Source: Chrysomallon squamiferum (Eukaryota > Mollusca > Gastropoda > Neomphalida > Peltospiridae). From it: 64,000 nt of DNA. Position numbers and translations under genes: made by a program. The DNA lies in NCBI GenBank assembly GCA_012295275.1, contig CM022667.1, forward strand, positions 3,212,001 to 3,276,000, written 5' to 3'. Under the pieces are notes generated by a model. That model ran no database searches. It saw only the letters and a program-made list of their open reading frames with translations, and was not told the DNA's origin. How positions within the stretch are numbered: position 1 is the stretch's first letter; every line of letters begins with the position of its first letter. Positions 1 through 11,387 of the stretch are shown here, piece by piece.

Positions 1-471
1 AATAAAAACCTTTGTTACGATGTCGATCAGGTTTTTCTCACGACCAGGACAGCACATATTTCCATCTTCTCGAACGTCGAAGTCGTAGATGTTGTCAATT
101 TTGTCATCGTCGGTGAGATAAACATCTTTACATGGAATGCAGAGGTCGTCGTCCCATTGCACAACGGTTTGACGTTGTGACTCCACACGTTTTGGATAGA
201 AAAGCAGAGATATGCCTATGATCAGTAAAATGTCGAAGACAGCAAAAACCAGAATGACCTGTGTCCAGAATTTATTTTTCTCTTTTTCTGTTTCTTTCGT
301 TTCATATTTTCCCAAAAAGTTTTTTTTTCGATTATGTTTTGTATCGCGAATGACAAAAGATTGCTCCAGATTTTCCTCTCCATTTGAATTGACGAGTGGC
401 TCTTCACTGTTCGCTGCATTAATGTTATGTATGTCACTCTGGTTCCCTTCTTCGTTTTCTAAATGAGCCAT
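1..471 (-). CDS. Type II single-pass membrane protein, N-terminal exon (partial, runs off left edge)
   Basis: The minus-strand frame opens at the ATG at 471-469 and stays open to base 1, about 157 residues. Residues 1-75 are polar and cytosolic-looking, with a lysine-rich stretch (RKKNFLGKYETKETEKEKNK). A hydrophobic segment at about residues 80-102 (VILVFAVFDILLIIGISLLF) has basic residues before it, which suggests a type II anchor without a cleaved signal peptide. The outer part carries paired cysteines (CIPC, then CC). I recall a similar C-x-x-C ... CC stalk in lophotrochozoan membrane proteins with TNF/C1q-like C-terminal domains, but that domain is not in the window, so no function is assigned. 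An AAAG|GT match near base 10 could be the donor. No in-frame stop was found just upstream of the ATG, so a longer N-terminus is possible. Confidence 0.6.
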   Translation of the reverse strand, partial: MAHLENEEGNQSDIHNINAANSEEPLVNSNGEENLEQSFVIRDTKHNRKKNFLGKYETKETEKEKNKFWTQVILVFAVFDILLIIGISLLFYPKRVESQRQTVVQWDDDLCIPCKDVYLTDDDKIDNIYDFDVREDGNMCCPGREKNLIDIVTKVFI

Positions 472-1226
472 TTCTTTTTTATCACAGAAAACTTGTATGT
501 AGCTTAGGTACTCAAACCGCGTACTGCGATTTGTTCGTTTGACGTTTTCCAGTCGATGTGAAATCTGCGAACGATAACTCCAGGAACAGTTTATATAGCA
601 CGTCACTTCTGTCAAAAAAAAAAAAAAAAAAAATAGTTCGTTGTTTCAGTAACAATAACTCTTTTTTTTTTTTTTTATATATATATATATATATTGTTCG
701 AGAATAATTTAAGTGCACATCACATATATCTCTGTTATGTTTTAACATTAAAACATAAAGTTCATTTCGATTTCCAAACAATTTATTTTGTTTCAAAAAT
801 GGCTACGAACAAAAACTAGTGCATGCTCCCGTCATATAATTCATATAATGCTATCTCCCTTATTCCGGTACCCTTAAACATCGTAAACTGTAACAATGTT
901 AACCATAACACCATTTAGATACAACAATCTCAATTCTAAAACATGAGTTGAAGATGCATAATATTAAATGAAATTATGCAGTCATGCTTTATTTTATTTG
1001 TTCACCATTTGTAGATTTTACAAAATGTTATATTTAGCATTTTGATATCTGAAAACAGAACTTTTACAGCATTTTGTTGGAGAAAGAGTCCCAACAGACA
1101 CACCCTGATCCAGTAGCTGCAGATGGGAGTCGATGAACATCAGCAAGACCCCCACAAAGAAACGGCGATTACAGGAGATTTCAGTGGAAAGTAAAACAGA
1201 GTAGGTAATCCCATTTAAATCAGGAT
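472..1226. other. Non-coding upstream flank with poly-A/T and AT runs
   Basis: This is probable 5' UTR and promoter of the minus-strand membrane-protein gene. It holds an A19-type run near 615, a T run with (AT)n near 662-692, and otherwise unique AT-rich DNA. A slightly more GC-rich stretch at 1080-1170 has open frames on both strands but nothing I recognise. Confidence 0.4.
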
Positions 1227-1535
1227 CTAGTACCTGGCTTTTAAGTCACAGTTTCTCAGTTTTTCCATTTCGGCTGTATGGGTTTTGCATATTTGAAACA
1301 TCTTTTGCATGAGGTTAGTATTCGGATAAATCCGCTGAACATGCAAGTTTTTATTGATATACACTACAAAGTCACAAAACGTTGAGCAAGTTACCATCAG
1401 CTGTCCTTGAACCTGATCATAGTATTGATGATTTTGAGGCACGATAACTGAATTGCCTTCCCTTTTCAAAATAAAATGTTTAAATTCATAAACTGCTTGA
1501 TTAATTGTAAGATATCTGCCGGTATAACGGGAACT
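1227..1535 (-). pseudogene. YqaJ-like viral recombinase/exonuclease fragment (mobile-element derived)
   Basis: An open minus-strand frame of about 103 codons contains QNHQYYDQVQGQLMVT followed by CDFVVYINKNLHVQRI. This matches the pattern I know for the C-terminal half of the YqaJ recombinase fold: H-x-Y-Y-x-Q-V-Q-G-Q-L, then C-D-F-V-V, then an R-I strand. In that PD-(D/E)xK nuclease family the glutamines and lysine of this block are part of the active site. The upstream part (TINQAVYEFKHF) is less typical, and the frame is closed by a stop (TAA) just before it. No catalytic E-x-K block, start codon or partner gene is visible, so this looks like a decayed fragment. YqaJ-type genes are often multicopy in mollusc genomes. 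Orphan exon of a host gene is the alternative. Confidence 0.6.
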
Positions 1536-2614
1536 TTAGTTATTCAGTTATGCCACAAACATTGTTATCACAAGCTTTACCATCTGGGCTGTGACTTAAA
1601 AACTAATTTTTCTATTTACCTCTACTGTATATGTCTTGTATGATACATTTCAAGACACTAGGCTTTTGCTTTTAGTTCATTTCTTCTGCTATATTCTAAG
1701 GGAGCAGCTGATATATATTTGGTGTTAACTGGATTCTCCAAGAATTTTGAACATGGTACAGACATGAGTTGTAAAATTTTCCCCAAATTTGACGCTGTTA
1801 TTCGTTTGGCCCTTGATGTTTTCGTAAACTTGCAGCTTTCCTGTCCCTGCGTTTGGCTTTCCGATGATTCTGCATCAGCCAGGAAAAAAAAAAAATCTTT
1901 ATTTATAAAATTGAAAATTGGAAATTGGTTTTTAACTGATCCGAGAACAGTGATCCAACAGATACTTTCCCAAAACGTGTATCCACTGTAGGTCCATCTT
2001 CTGACAGAAATATATTCCAGTGGCGTTCTACTGAGTTAGACTCTAAGTTTTTTAACATCAGAAGACTCGACAAGAGGAAGTCTGAAGTGCAAAGAATTAG
2101 TATGACTTAGTTGCGTAACCGTATGCTACGAAATATTCTAACTCAAAACAAACAAAACAAACTTTACTAAAAAAAATTATGACGAATTAGCAACTGCTAT
2201 ATTTTACAGAAAGTATTGTAAGACCTGTTCTAAAGATGATGATTATTATAGCTACCTACAGATGTAATGAAACATTTTGTTTATAGTCTCCTTGGAAATT
2301 CCCTGCCAATTGTGACCCAAATAAAAATAATCTAAGTCCTCTTGTCAGTTTTATAAGGTGTAGTATTTACTGAACTTGTTAAAAAAGGAATTGTAACGTT
2401 GTTGTCATTATGATGTCATGCCCTCAACTACACTGAGGCACGTGAGGCGAGGCAAACTGACGATTTTTTTTAAATGGCTGCCGAACCTCTCGCCCAAACT
2501 GTTTTGCCTTGTTGCGCTCGCCAATTAAGTGTTTTGTTTAAAAAAGAGTCGAGTTACGTCCCTTTATGTATTCATATTGCAGAGGTATTTACGTGCATAA
2601 TAAGTTTGTATGTA

Positions 2615-2708
2615 AGCGGCACAATACTACATTTCAGTTAAATACTGAATATTAATTTCACAGCGGCACAATACTACATTTCAGTTAAATACTGAATATT
2701 AATTTCAC
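2615..2708. repeat. Perfect 47-bp tandem duplication
   Basis: A 47-bp unit beginning AGCGGCACAATACTACATTT is present twice, head to tail (2615-2661 and 2662-2708), with no difference that I can see. It suggests a recent duplication. It includes a CAG|TTAAAT acceptor-like string but no exon is recognised beside it. Confidence 0.85.
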
Positions 2709-3197
2709 AAATGAAGTTAGCTTATGCAGAATATAATCAGTTCAGTGTTTCATTATCTTGATTAAAATATACATGTACATTTTATTTTCAGTTTATTGTT
2801 CATTATTTATTTCTCTACATTTTCAGAGAGAGTATTATAGACTTTTAAATGCAACATACTGAAATATTCCAGAAATACTATTTTTGATTAGCAGTGCATC
2901 CCACAGACAGTATATTCCAGTCATGGTGCACTAGTTGGAACAAGAAATGGCCCAATGGACACAGAGACAGTGTAAAAAAAACAAAAAACTGTGGGTTGTG
3001 AGGTGAATTCAAAGTAAACAGTTGGGCGATCTATTGTAAATGTTTAACTATTACAAATAGTCTTGACAATGCAGCTTTAAGACCCGTGTCATTTGTTATA
3101 TTCTCGTTTTTTTACTTTTCTTTTTCTTTGCACTAAAATAAACCATGCAGCAAGATCAGCTTAATACCAAAATATACTAACCAGCTATTATTTTTGA

Positions 3198-3350
3198 ACC
3201 AATCACGTGACACTTAATTCTTAATGCTCCCAGTAATTTTTGACTGGCCATTTAATTCATTCTAAGGAAGGTTCTGTCATAAACAGGCTCTAAATCCGTT
3301 TGTCGAAATGCTTGGAACCGAATTGTGTTTCGGATTTTGCTATATAAGGA
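3198..3350 (+). promoter_or_regulatory. Promoter-like cluster: CCAAT, CACGTGAC E-box, TATA box
   Basis: CCAAT at about 3199 overlaps TCACGTGAC (3203-3211), and TATATAAGG lies at 3341-3349. The spacing would put a plus-strand start near 3370, about 0.86 kb before the PHKB ATG, implying a long leader or an unseen leader intron. This is motif evidence only. Confidence 0.25.
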
Positions 3351-3411
3351 AATAGACAATATCAAAGCTAATAACAGTTGCTTGCGCCAGTAAAAAAAAA
3401 GAGAAGAGACA

Positions 3412-3459
<48 letters not shown>

Positions 3460-3691
3460 TTTTAAATATAATACAATCGTTTTGCTTTTCCACATCATAA
3501 TGAGCTTGAACAATAACCGACTAATGACAGGTCAAGTAATGATAACGTACATTTGTCTGCCAATTTCATGTCATACCATAGTCTGAGAATATAAATAAAT
3601 AAATAAACAAACAAAAGTCTAATCACAATTTAAATAATGTTACTGTTTAGTTGCCTGCCATTTTCTCTTCATGTTACATCATAGTATATAA

Positions 3692-3722
<31 letters not shown>

Positions 3723-4002
3723 ACGTCTAATAACAATTCAAATAATGTGAATATTCGGTTTATGTAAATAGTTTGCTTATGTATTTTTTTTTTATATATA
3801 TGTGGATTTTGTATGTCTGTATGTATCTGTATAATATGTATGTCGTTCCGTATTATACATATATTATTTATTTTTAATGTAATTATTTTTTCTATTTTTT
3901 TTTTTTTTTTTTTTTTCTTTCTTTTTTTTTTTTATTTTGAGAAATAAAAATACTTGTATATTAAACAGGATTAAAATACAGGTTATTTTCCAATCACAGC
4001 TG

Positions 4003-4038
<36 letters not shown>

Positions 4039-4089
4039 TATAAATAAATACAAAGAAAAAATACTGGACAATGGAAATGATTGATGACT

Positions 4090-4098
4090 TGAAGGTCA
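4090..4098 (+). promoter_or_regulatory. ERR-type nuclear receptor half-site upstream of PHKB
   Basis: TGAAGGTCA fits the estrogen-related receptor extended half-site TNAAGGTCA, 136 nt before the PHKB start codon. ERR factors drive energy-metabolism genes, so the location is sensible, but a single 9-mer is weak evidence. Confidence 0.2.
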
Positions 4099-4233
4099 AG
4101 GTTTCCAAGACAGATAACTCTAGAGAGATCGAAAACAAATGTCGATGTAGAAATTTACAATCTTTGATACCAGTTATGAATTCAGATTCATTTAACTTTG
4201 ATATCTAACTAAATGGTGGAATTGTGATTAACC

Positions 4234-6167
4234 ATGAGTAACCATGGCTTAGCGTTCAGGATCGATAACCGACTCGGAAGCAGTGTCTTTTCAGGATCCA
4301 CTGATGAGGATTCGACCTACCCCGAACAAATTGCCAAAAGACTAGACAACTTTTATTTTGTTTGTAAGTCTTTATTACTCATTTATATTGGAAATGCATA
4401 TGGGGAATAAAATACAGGCTGATTTACAAAAGATAATGATAATATTAGTTACGATTTCTGTTTTACTACATAATGATAATAACCAGAGCTTATTAAGTTA
4501 TTGTGAACTGAACATCCAGTTGAACTGAGAAAGGCAAATATTGAAATAATATGAATTCAATGCTGCTTCATAATTTATTGTGTTAATTAAAATTTGATCA
4601 AATATGCTTACAGTTTCCGAATTAACTTAAAGAATAATTTCTTCTTAACCGCACAAATGAATTACTTGTGGAGGTTTAATAAAAATTATTTGTAAATCAG
4701 TCATATGCTAATTAATCAGAGTATTGAAACGTAAACATCTAAGAGCATTTAAAAATTGTTAGCATACTTATAACAAATAAATTATTATTATTATTATATA
4801 TTTTATAAAAAATGAATATATTTATATTTTATATTTATTTTATTTTTTTATTTGTGTATGTTTTATTTATTTATTTATTTATTTATTTATTTTATTATCA
4901 ATATTATTATTATTTATTTTATATTTATTAATCTTTTTTATTTATTATTCAGTAAAACGTCAGATTCTACAATATCAGAGTTGTCCTCTTGGTCTGTTTC
5001 CATCATGTGGAAAGCCAAACAACCCATCAAAGATTGCTTACGTTCGCGACAGCATTTACTGTGCAGTAGCTGCATGGGCTTTGTCTCAGTCTTACAGGTA
5101 TTTTTACGTTTGATCTCTTCATTAACAATGTACATCACCACAAACAAACTGCACTGTAGTGAAAGTAGACTATGAGTAATCCCAGATCCAGAATGTGTTT
5201 GATAAAAACATCATGTAACACTTGGTGATTATGTTGCAACTCATTGTATTGAGACGCTAAAATGATGTATGAGAAATAAAATAGTGAATCTACAGCAGTC
5301 ACTTGTTACAAGATAAATGAAAATCATGAATGCTATAACAGTCACTTGTTACAAGGGAAATGAAAATCATGACGTATCAGTCATGAGTTACAAGATAAAT
5401 GAAAATCATGAATGTCAGTCTTGTTACAAGAAAAGTGAAAATTAATAATACTGTTTAAAAATAGATAAAAAAAATAGGTTTATTTTAATATTTTATTTTG
5501 TAGACATATAGATGATGATCAAGGTAAAAATAGGTATATTTTAATTTATTTTATTTTGTAGACATAGATGATGATCAAAGTAAAAATAGGTATATTTTAA
5601 TTTATTTTATTTTGTAGACATAGATGATGATCAAGGTTAAAAAGGTATATTTTAATAAAATTTTATTTTGTAGACATATAGATGATGATCAAGGTAAAAC
5701 TCACGAGCTTGGACAAATTGCTGTGAAATGTATGAGAGGAATTCTTTTTTGTTGGATTCGCCAAGCAGAAAAGGTGAGCTCTGCATGTGTGTTTTGTGAT
5801 CTGTGTGTGTTTGTAGATGTGTATGTATGTAGTCTGTAGATGTTTGTATGTTTGTGTGTGTTTGTTTATAGTTTGTAGGCATTTGTAGTTAATGTGTGCA
5901 TGTATGTATAGCTTGTAGATGATGTGTATGTCTTTAGATGTATATATGTGTAGTCTGGGTTTTTTTGTAGATGTGTATATGTGTGTGTATGTGTGTAGTC
6001 TGTAGATGTTTGTAGATATGTTTGTGTCTTTAGATGTATGTATGTTTGTGTGTGTTTTTATAGTTTTTAGGCATTTGTAGATAATGTGTGTGGATGTATG
6101 TGTTGTTTGTAGATGTTATGTGTCTTTAGATGTATCTATATGTAGTCTATAGGTGTTTGTAGATGTC

Positions 6168-6203
<36 letters not shown>

Positions 6204-9200
6204 GTTTCTAAATGATACTGTATGTATCCATGTGTAGTCTATAGGTGTTTGTAGATGTGTGTGTGTGTGTGTGTGTACATGATTGATAATCTTTTTCAAT
6301 CTTATACCTTTATTTATTACTTTATTATTATTTTATTATTTTATTTTTATTATTATTGCTGTAGTTGTTGTTATTAAATAAAAGGTGTTTTTACAGGTAG
6401 AGCAGTTTAAATCAAATCAGAGTCCAGAGTTTGCTTTGCACACCGTGTTTGATATAGCAACAGGTGACCCCGTGTACTCAACTTCAGAATATGACCACCT
6501 ACAGGTAACCATAGCAACTTTATCACATTATTTTTGTGTGTACTTGACTTCAGAATATGATCACCTACAGGTAACCATAGCATCACATTCATTTTACTGG
6601 ACTTCATATGACCACCTACAGGTTTTTATCACATTCTTTTTGTGTGTACTTAACTTCAGAATATGATCACCTACAGGTAACCATAGCAACTTTATCACAT
6701 TATTTTTATGTGTACTTGACTTCAGAATATGATCACCTACAGGTAACCATAGCAACTTTATCACATTCATTTTATGTGTACTGGACTTCAGAATATGACC
6801 ACCTACAGGTAACCATAGGACCACCTTAACTTCAGGATAGGACCACCTACAGGTAACCATAGCAATTTTATCACATACTTTTCACATTAGAATCTTAGTT
6901 AAAGGAAATTCACTCAGGAATTTATCCTGATGATGAGTTTTTTCATAGAGCTTGCACAGTAAAATTAAGATTTTAAATAAAAATTGATTAGAAGAAACCA
7001 AAATATTAAATTTATATTTCATTTTTGGTACATTAAAATGTCACAAACATACTATATGGGATTTGTCAGAAGAATGTAATAAAAATGATCATCAGTATTA
7101 TGTTATTATTTTCCTCCAACTCAGTATTTACTTACAATTATTTTATTTCATAATGTACATTTTTATTTTTGTTTAGATTGATGTCATAGCCTTCTATCTG
7201 ATCTATCTAGTACAGATGATTAGCTCAGGACTTCAGGTAAATTTTATTATTTTCACATACGTCAGTGAACTTAGGTTTAATAAATGAATGTGTGTGTGTG
7301 TTGTGTGTGAATGTTGGTCTATGCATTCATTTGTTTGTATGTGTATGTATTTCATTATTTACCTCCACTTTTCTTTTCTATTATTTCATTTTTATTTTTA
7401 AATATATTTTAAAATTAGAAATACAGATTTTTAAAAACATTATTAATCTTAAATTATTTTTTAAATTATATGATTTATAAATTTATTTATTTTTAGATAA
7501 TATTTTCCTCTGACGAGGTGAAGTTCATTCAGAATCTTGTGTTCTACGTGGAGAGAGCATACAGGACACCAGACTTTGGTATGTGGGAGAGAGGCAGCAA
7601 GTACAACAATGGTTCCACAGAAATACACGCAAGGTAAGAGATTCCCAGTCATTCAGTCAACAGACATTTAGCTGAATGTTATATGTGATATTGGACAATG
7701 CATATGATATTTATAACATATTTCATTATGGTATCATACAAAGGATAAAAAAGAATCATACATTATATTTGATACATATGGTATTGTGAAGCAAGTGTAT
7801 CATTACACTAAAGCAGTTTTTCATAACAAACATACAATGACTATGTTAAACCATAGAGTTGTGGTTGGAATGGGAGATTTCCATCAAAGAGAATTGAATC
7901 TGTAGTTATTACTGCCTAAGGCAGTGTTTCAGTTCTATGGGAATGGCAAAGGCAGCTCTAGAGGCTATCAATGATTTTATTTTATTTGTCTTGTGTTTCA
8001 GTTCTGTTGGAATGGCAAAGGCAGCTCTAGAGGCTATCAATGATTTTATTTTTCTTGTGTTTCAGTTCTATTGGAATGGCAAAAGCAGCTCTAGAGGCTA
8101 TCAATGATTTTATTTTATTTGTCTTGTGTTTCAGTTCTGTTGGAATGGCAAAGGCAGCTCTAGAGGCTATCAATGATTTTATTTTTCTTGTGTTTCAGTT
8201 CTATTGGAATGGCAAAAGCAGCTCTAGAGACTATCAATGATTTTATTTTATTTTTCTTGTATTTCAGTTCTATTGGAATGGCAAAAGCAGCTCTAGAGAC
8301 TATCAATGATTTTATTTTATTTTTCTTGTGTTTCAGTTCTATTGGAATGGCAAAAGCAGCTCTAGAGGCTATCAATGATTTTATTTTATTTTTCTTGTGT
8401 TTCAGTTCTACTGGAATGGCAAAAGCAGCTCTAGAGGCTATCAATGATTTTATTTTAGTTTTTCTTTTTCAGTTCTGTTGGAATGGCAAAGGTTTCTAGA
8501 GGCTATCAGTTTCAGTTCTGTTGGAATGGCAAAAGCAGCTCTAGAGGCTATCAATGATTTTATTTTATTTGTCTTATGTTTCAGTTCTATTACAAAAGCA
8601 GCTCTAGAGACTATCAATGATTTTATTTTTCTTGTGTTTCAGTTCTATTGGAATGGCAAAAGCAGCTCTAGAGGCTATCAATGATTTTATTTTATTTTTC
8701 TTGTGTTTCAGTTCTACTGGAATGGCAAAAGCAGCTCTAGAGGCTATCAATGATTTTATTTTAGTTTTTCTTGTTTCAGTTCTGTTGGAATGGCAAAGGC
8801 AGCTCTAGAGACTATCAATGATTTTATTTTATTTTTCTTGTGTTTCAGTTCTACTGGAATGGCAAAGGCAGCTCTAGAGGCTATCCAGTTCTGTTGGAAT
8901 GACAAAAGCAGCTCTAGAGGCTATCAATGATTTTATTTTTCTTGTGTTTCAGTTCTATTGGAATGGCAAAGGCAGCTCTAGAGGCTATCAATGGAGCTAA
9001 TCTGTTTGGTGAGCAGGGTGCTGCCTGGTCAGTGATCTATGTTGATGTGGACGCTCATAATCGAAACAGGACAATTTTTGAAAGCATTTTACCTCGAGAG
9101 TCCAACTCTAAAGTAAGCAGAAAATTAAATCTAAATAAAGAATATTTTTGCTGACCAATTGAAAACCACAGAAAAGTGACATGGTTTCCATTTTGAAATG

Positions 9201-10325
9201 AGCGATCAAACATTTTGATGATACAGCAGTAAATAAAATGAACTAATAAATATTTACTTGTGGTTTTTAACTTGTATTTTATTTGAATAATTAAATAATA
9301 AATTTGTATAAAATAACTTTCAGAAAAGATTAATATATGCTTATACAGTTTGTATTAAATGGCCTTTGTTCCTTTTTTTTTTGAAGCAAATTTTAAATTA
9401 AATACTTTTTACAGTTAAATATATTTTTAAAGTAAATAGAGGTTTAAAAAGTTTTATAAAATTTGTATTAATTTTATGTGTAGTTATAATATAGCTTTTG
9501 CTTTAAAAAAAATAATTTGAAAAAAAAATAATAAATCAAATATATTTTATTTTAAAATAAAATTAGGAATCAGTGTTTCTTACCTCCTAGCAAATAAAAA
9601 GCTGGAATAATAATTATAGCAAAAGTATTATATTAAAATATATTAAATCAAAAATATGGAAGTATAGATTTTGTATTAATGAAATAAAAGAGGAACTTGT
9701 AAGAAATTTAAAAAAAAGTGAATTTTTATGCAAATAATAATGAATAATAATGAAAAAAAAATACTTTGTTTATTCACCGAATACAGATTATTGTTAAATC
9801 AATTCTAGAATTTTCTCACACATTTCATTTCTTTCCTGCAGAATACAGATGCATCTCTGCTTGCTATAGTTAGCTGGCCAATATTTGCCATTCACGAGAA
9901 AGATGTGAAGAAAAAACAATATGCAAAGCAGTTAGGAAGTTAGAAGGAAGATATGGATTCAAACGATATTTTCGTGATGGTTACAAAACCGTCATAGAAG
10001 ATAAAAACAGAAAATACTACAGACCTGCAGAAATTAAAGTAGGAAAATTTTAGATTTTTCAAAAAATTATTATGAAATTAATCTGTAAATAACTCAGGTT
10101 TTATTTTTTTATAATAAAAAATGTTTTAATTTTTTTTGTATATTTGTTGGTATTTGTTTTATTGTTAATTAAATTTGAATTTAATATTATTGTTATTATT
10201 TCAGAATAACTACATTTAATTATTATTAAAAAAATTGTTAATTAAATGTTGTTTATAAGACTGAGATAAAATTTTGTTAATTAATTAGATTAAATAAGTT
10301 AATTTATTGATTAATAGGAAGAATT

Positions 10326-10376
<51 letters not shown>

Positions 10377-11352
10377 ATTTTTAAAAACTTTTATTTCAGA
10401 AGAGCAATGTTAGCAGAATCCTAACACATTATATATTAATACAGCTTATTATTAATTTTTTGTTTTAAAATAATATTCTCACTGTTAATTAAAGTAAATT
10501 AAATATTATTTATTTCAGAATTTTGATGGTATTGAGTGTGAATGGCCAATGTTTTACATCTATCTTATTATCGATGGTATGTATTACAAATTTTATACTT
10601 TTATTATCATTTCAATATATACCCATAAACAGAAACAGATGCTCACACACACACACACACACACACACACATAAGTAGATTTCTCTGTCTCTCTCTCCCC
10701 TCTCTCTCTCTCTCTGTCTCTAAATATTTATTTATTGGAACCATGATAAACATCCTTTCAAGAAACAAAATTATGTGATTGTTTGCGCATGTGAGCATGT
10801 ATATATAAATATATATTTCCACAGTAAGTGTACAAACAAACAATGTATATTTATACTCTGTATTAATATCAATTTGTCTGTCTGTAATTCTAAGGTGCAT
10901 TTTAAATATTATTTATCTGTTAGGTGTCTGTAGGCTATATAAGTAAACTAATTATTATTATTATTATTATTATTATTTTTAATTAATACATTTTTGTCTT
11001 TCAGCTTATTTCAGCGAGGATACTAAAAGCAGAGAAATGTACTCCAAGAAGTTAGAGTCACTACTCATAGAAAGCAAGGATGGTAAGAACTGTTTTTAAT
11101 TACTTTACATCTTTCTAATTAGTTAATTAATGTCGTTTTGCATATTTGCACTCTAATTTTATTTATTTACAAACAGGCACGTGAACTTATCTGCTCCATT
11201 ATCAAATCAGTGATATAAAAATCATCAAGAACTGGTCTTTTTAAACTAACATCAACAACAAGTTGATAACATAAAATAAATGTAATATTTTTGAAATGAT
11301 AGTGTTTTTAGTGAAGACCAGGCAGTTCTGTTCTTATTATTTACTGCAATTA

Positions 11353-11387
<35 letters not shown>

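Larger units (their letters stand above)
1536..4233. other. Upstream flank of PHKB; repeats and weak promoter-like motifs
   Basis: No supported gene. A short open frame from the ATG at 2474 (56 codons, MAAEPLAQTVLPCC...) has no recognisable similarity. Simple repeats are (AAT)n at 3412-3460, (AAAT)n at 3683-3724, T-rich runs at 3894-3930 and (AAT)n at 4003-4038. CCAAT plus CACGTG and a TATATAAGG motif are noted separately. Confidence 0.45.

Noticed and set aside
1719-1991. 90-codon plus-strand frame MVLTGFSKNFEHG
   Set aside because: No recognisable domain; contains an A-run-coded Lys stretch; AT-rich flank.
2474-2644. 56-codon frame MAAEPLAQTVLPCC
   Set aside because: Possible unknown first exon, but no similarity and no clear splice partner.
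6385-6860. Open frames with repeated [11 protein letters not shown] on the plus strand and its reverse
   Set aside because: They span exon 4 and its duplicated donor; not a separate repeat protein.
8040-9154. Open frames with repeated [13 protein letters not shown]
   Set aside because: They are read-through of the intronic exon 7 array; only the last copy belongs to PHKB.
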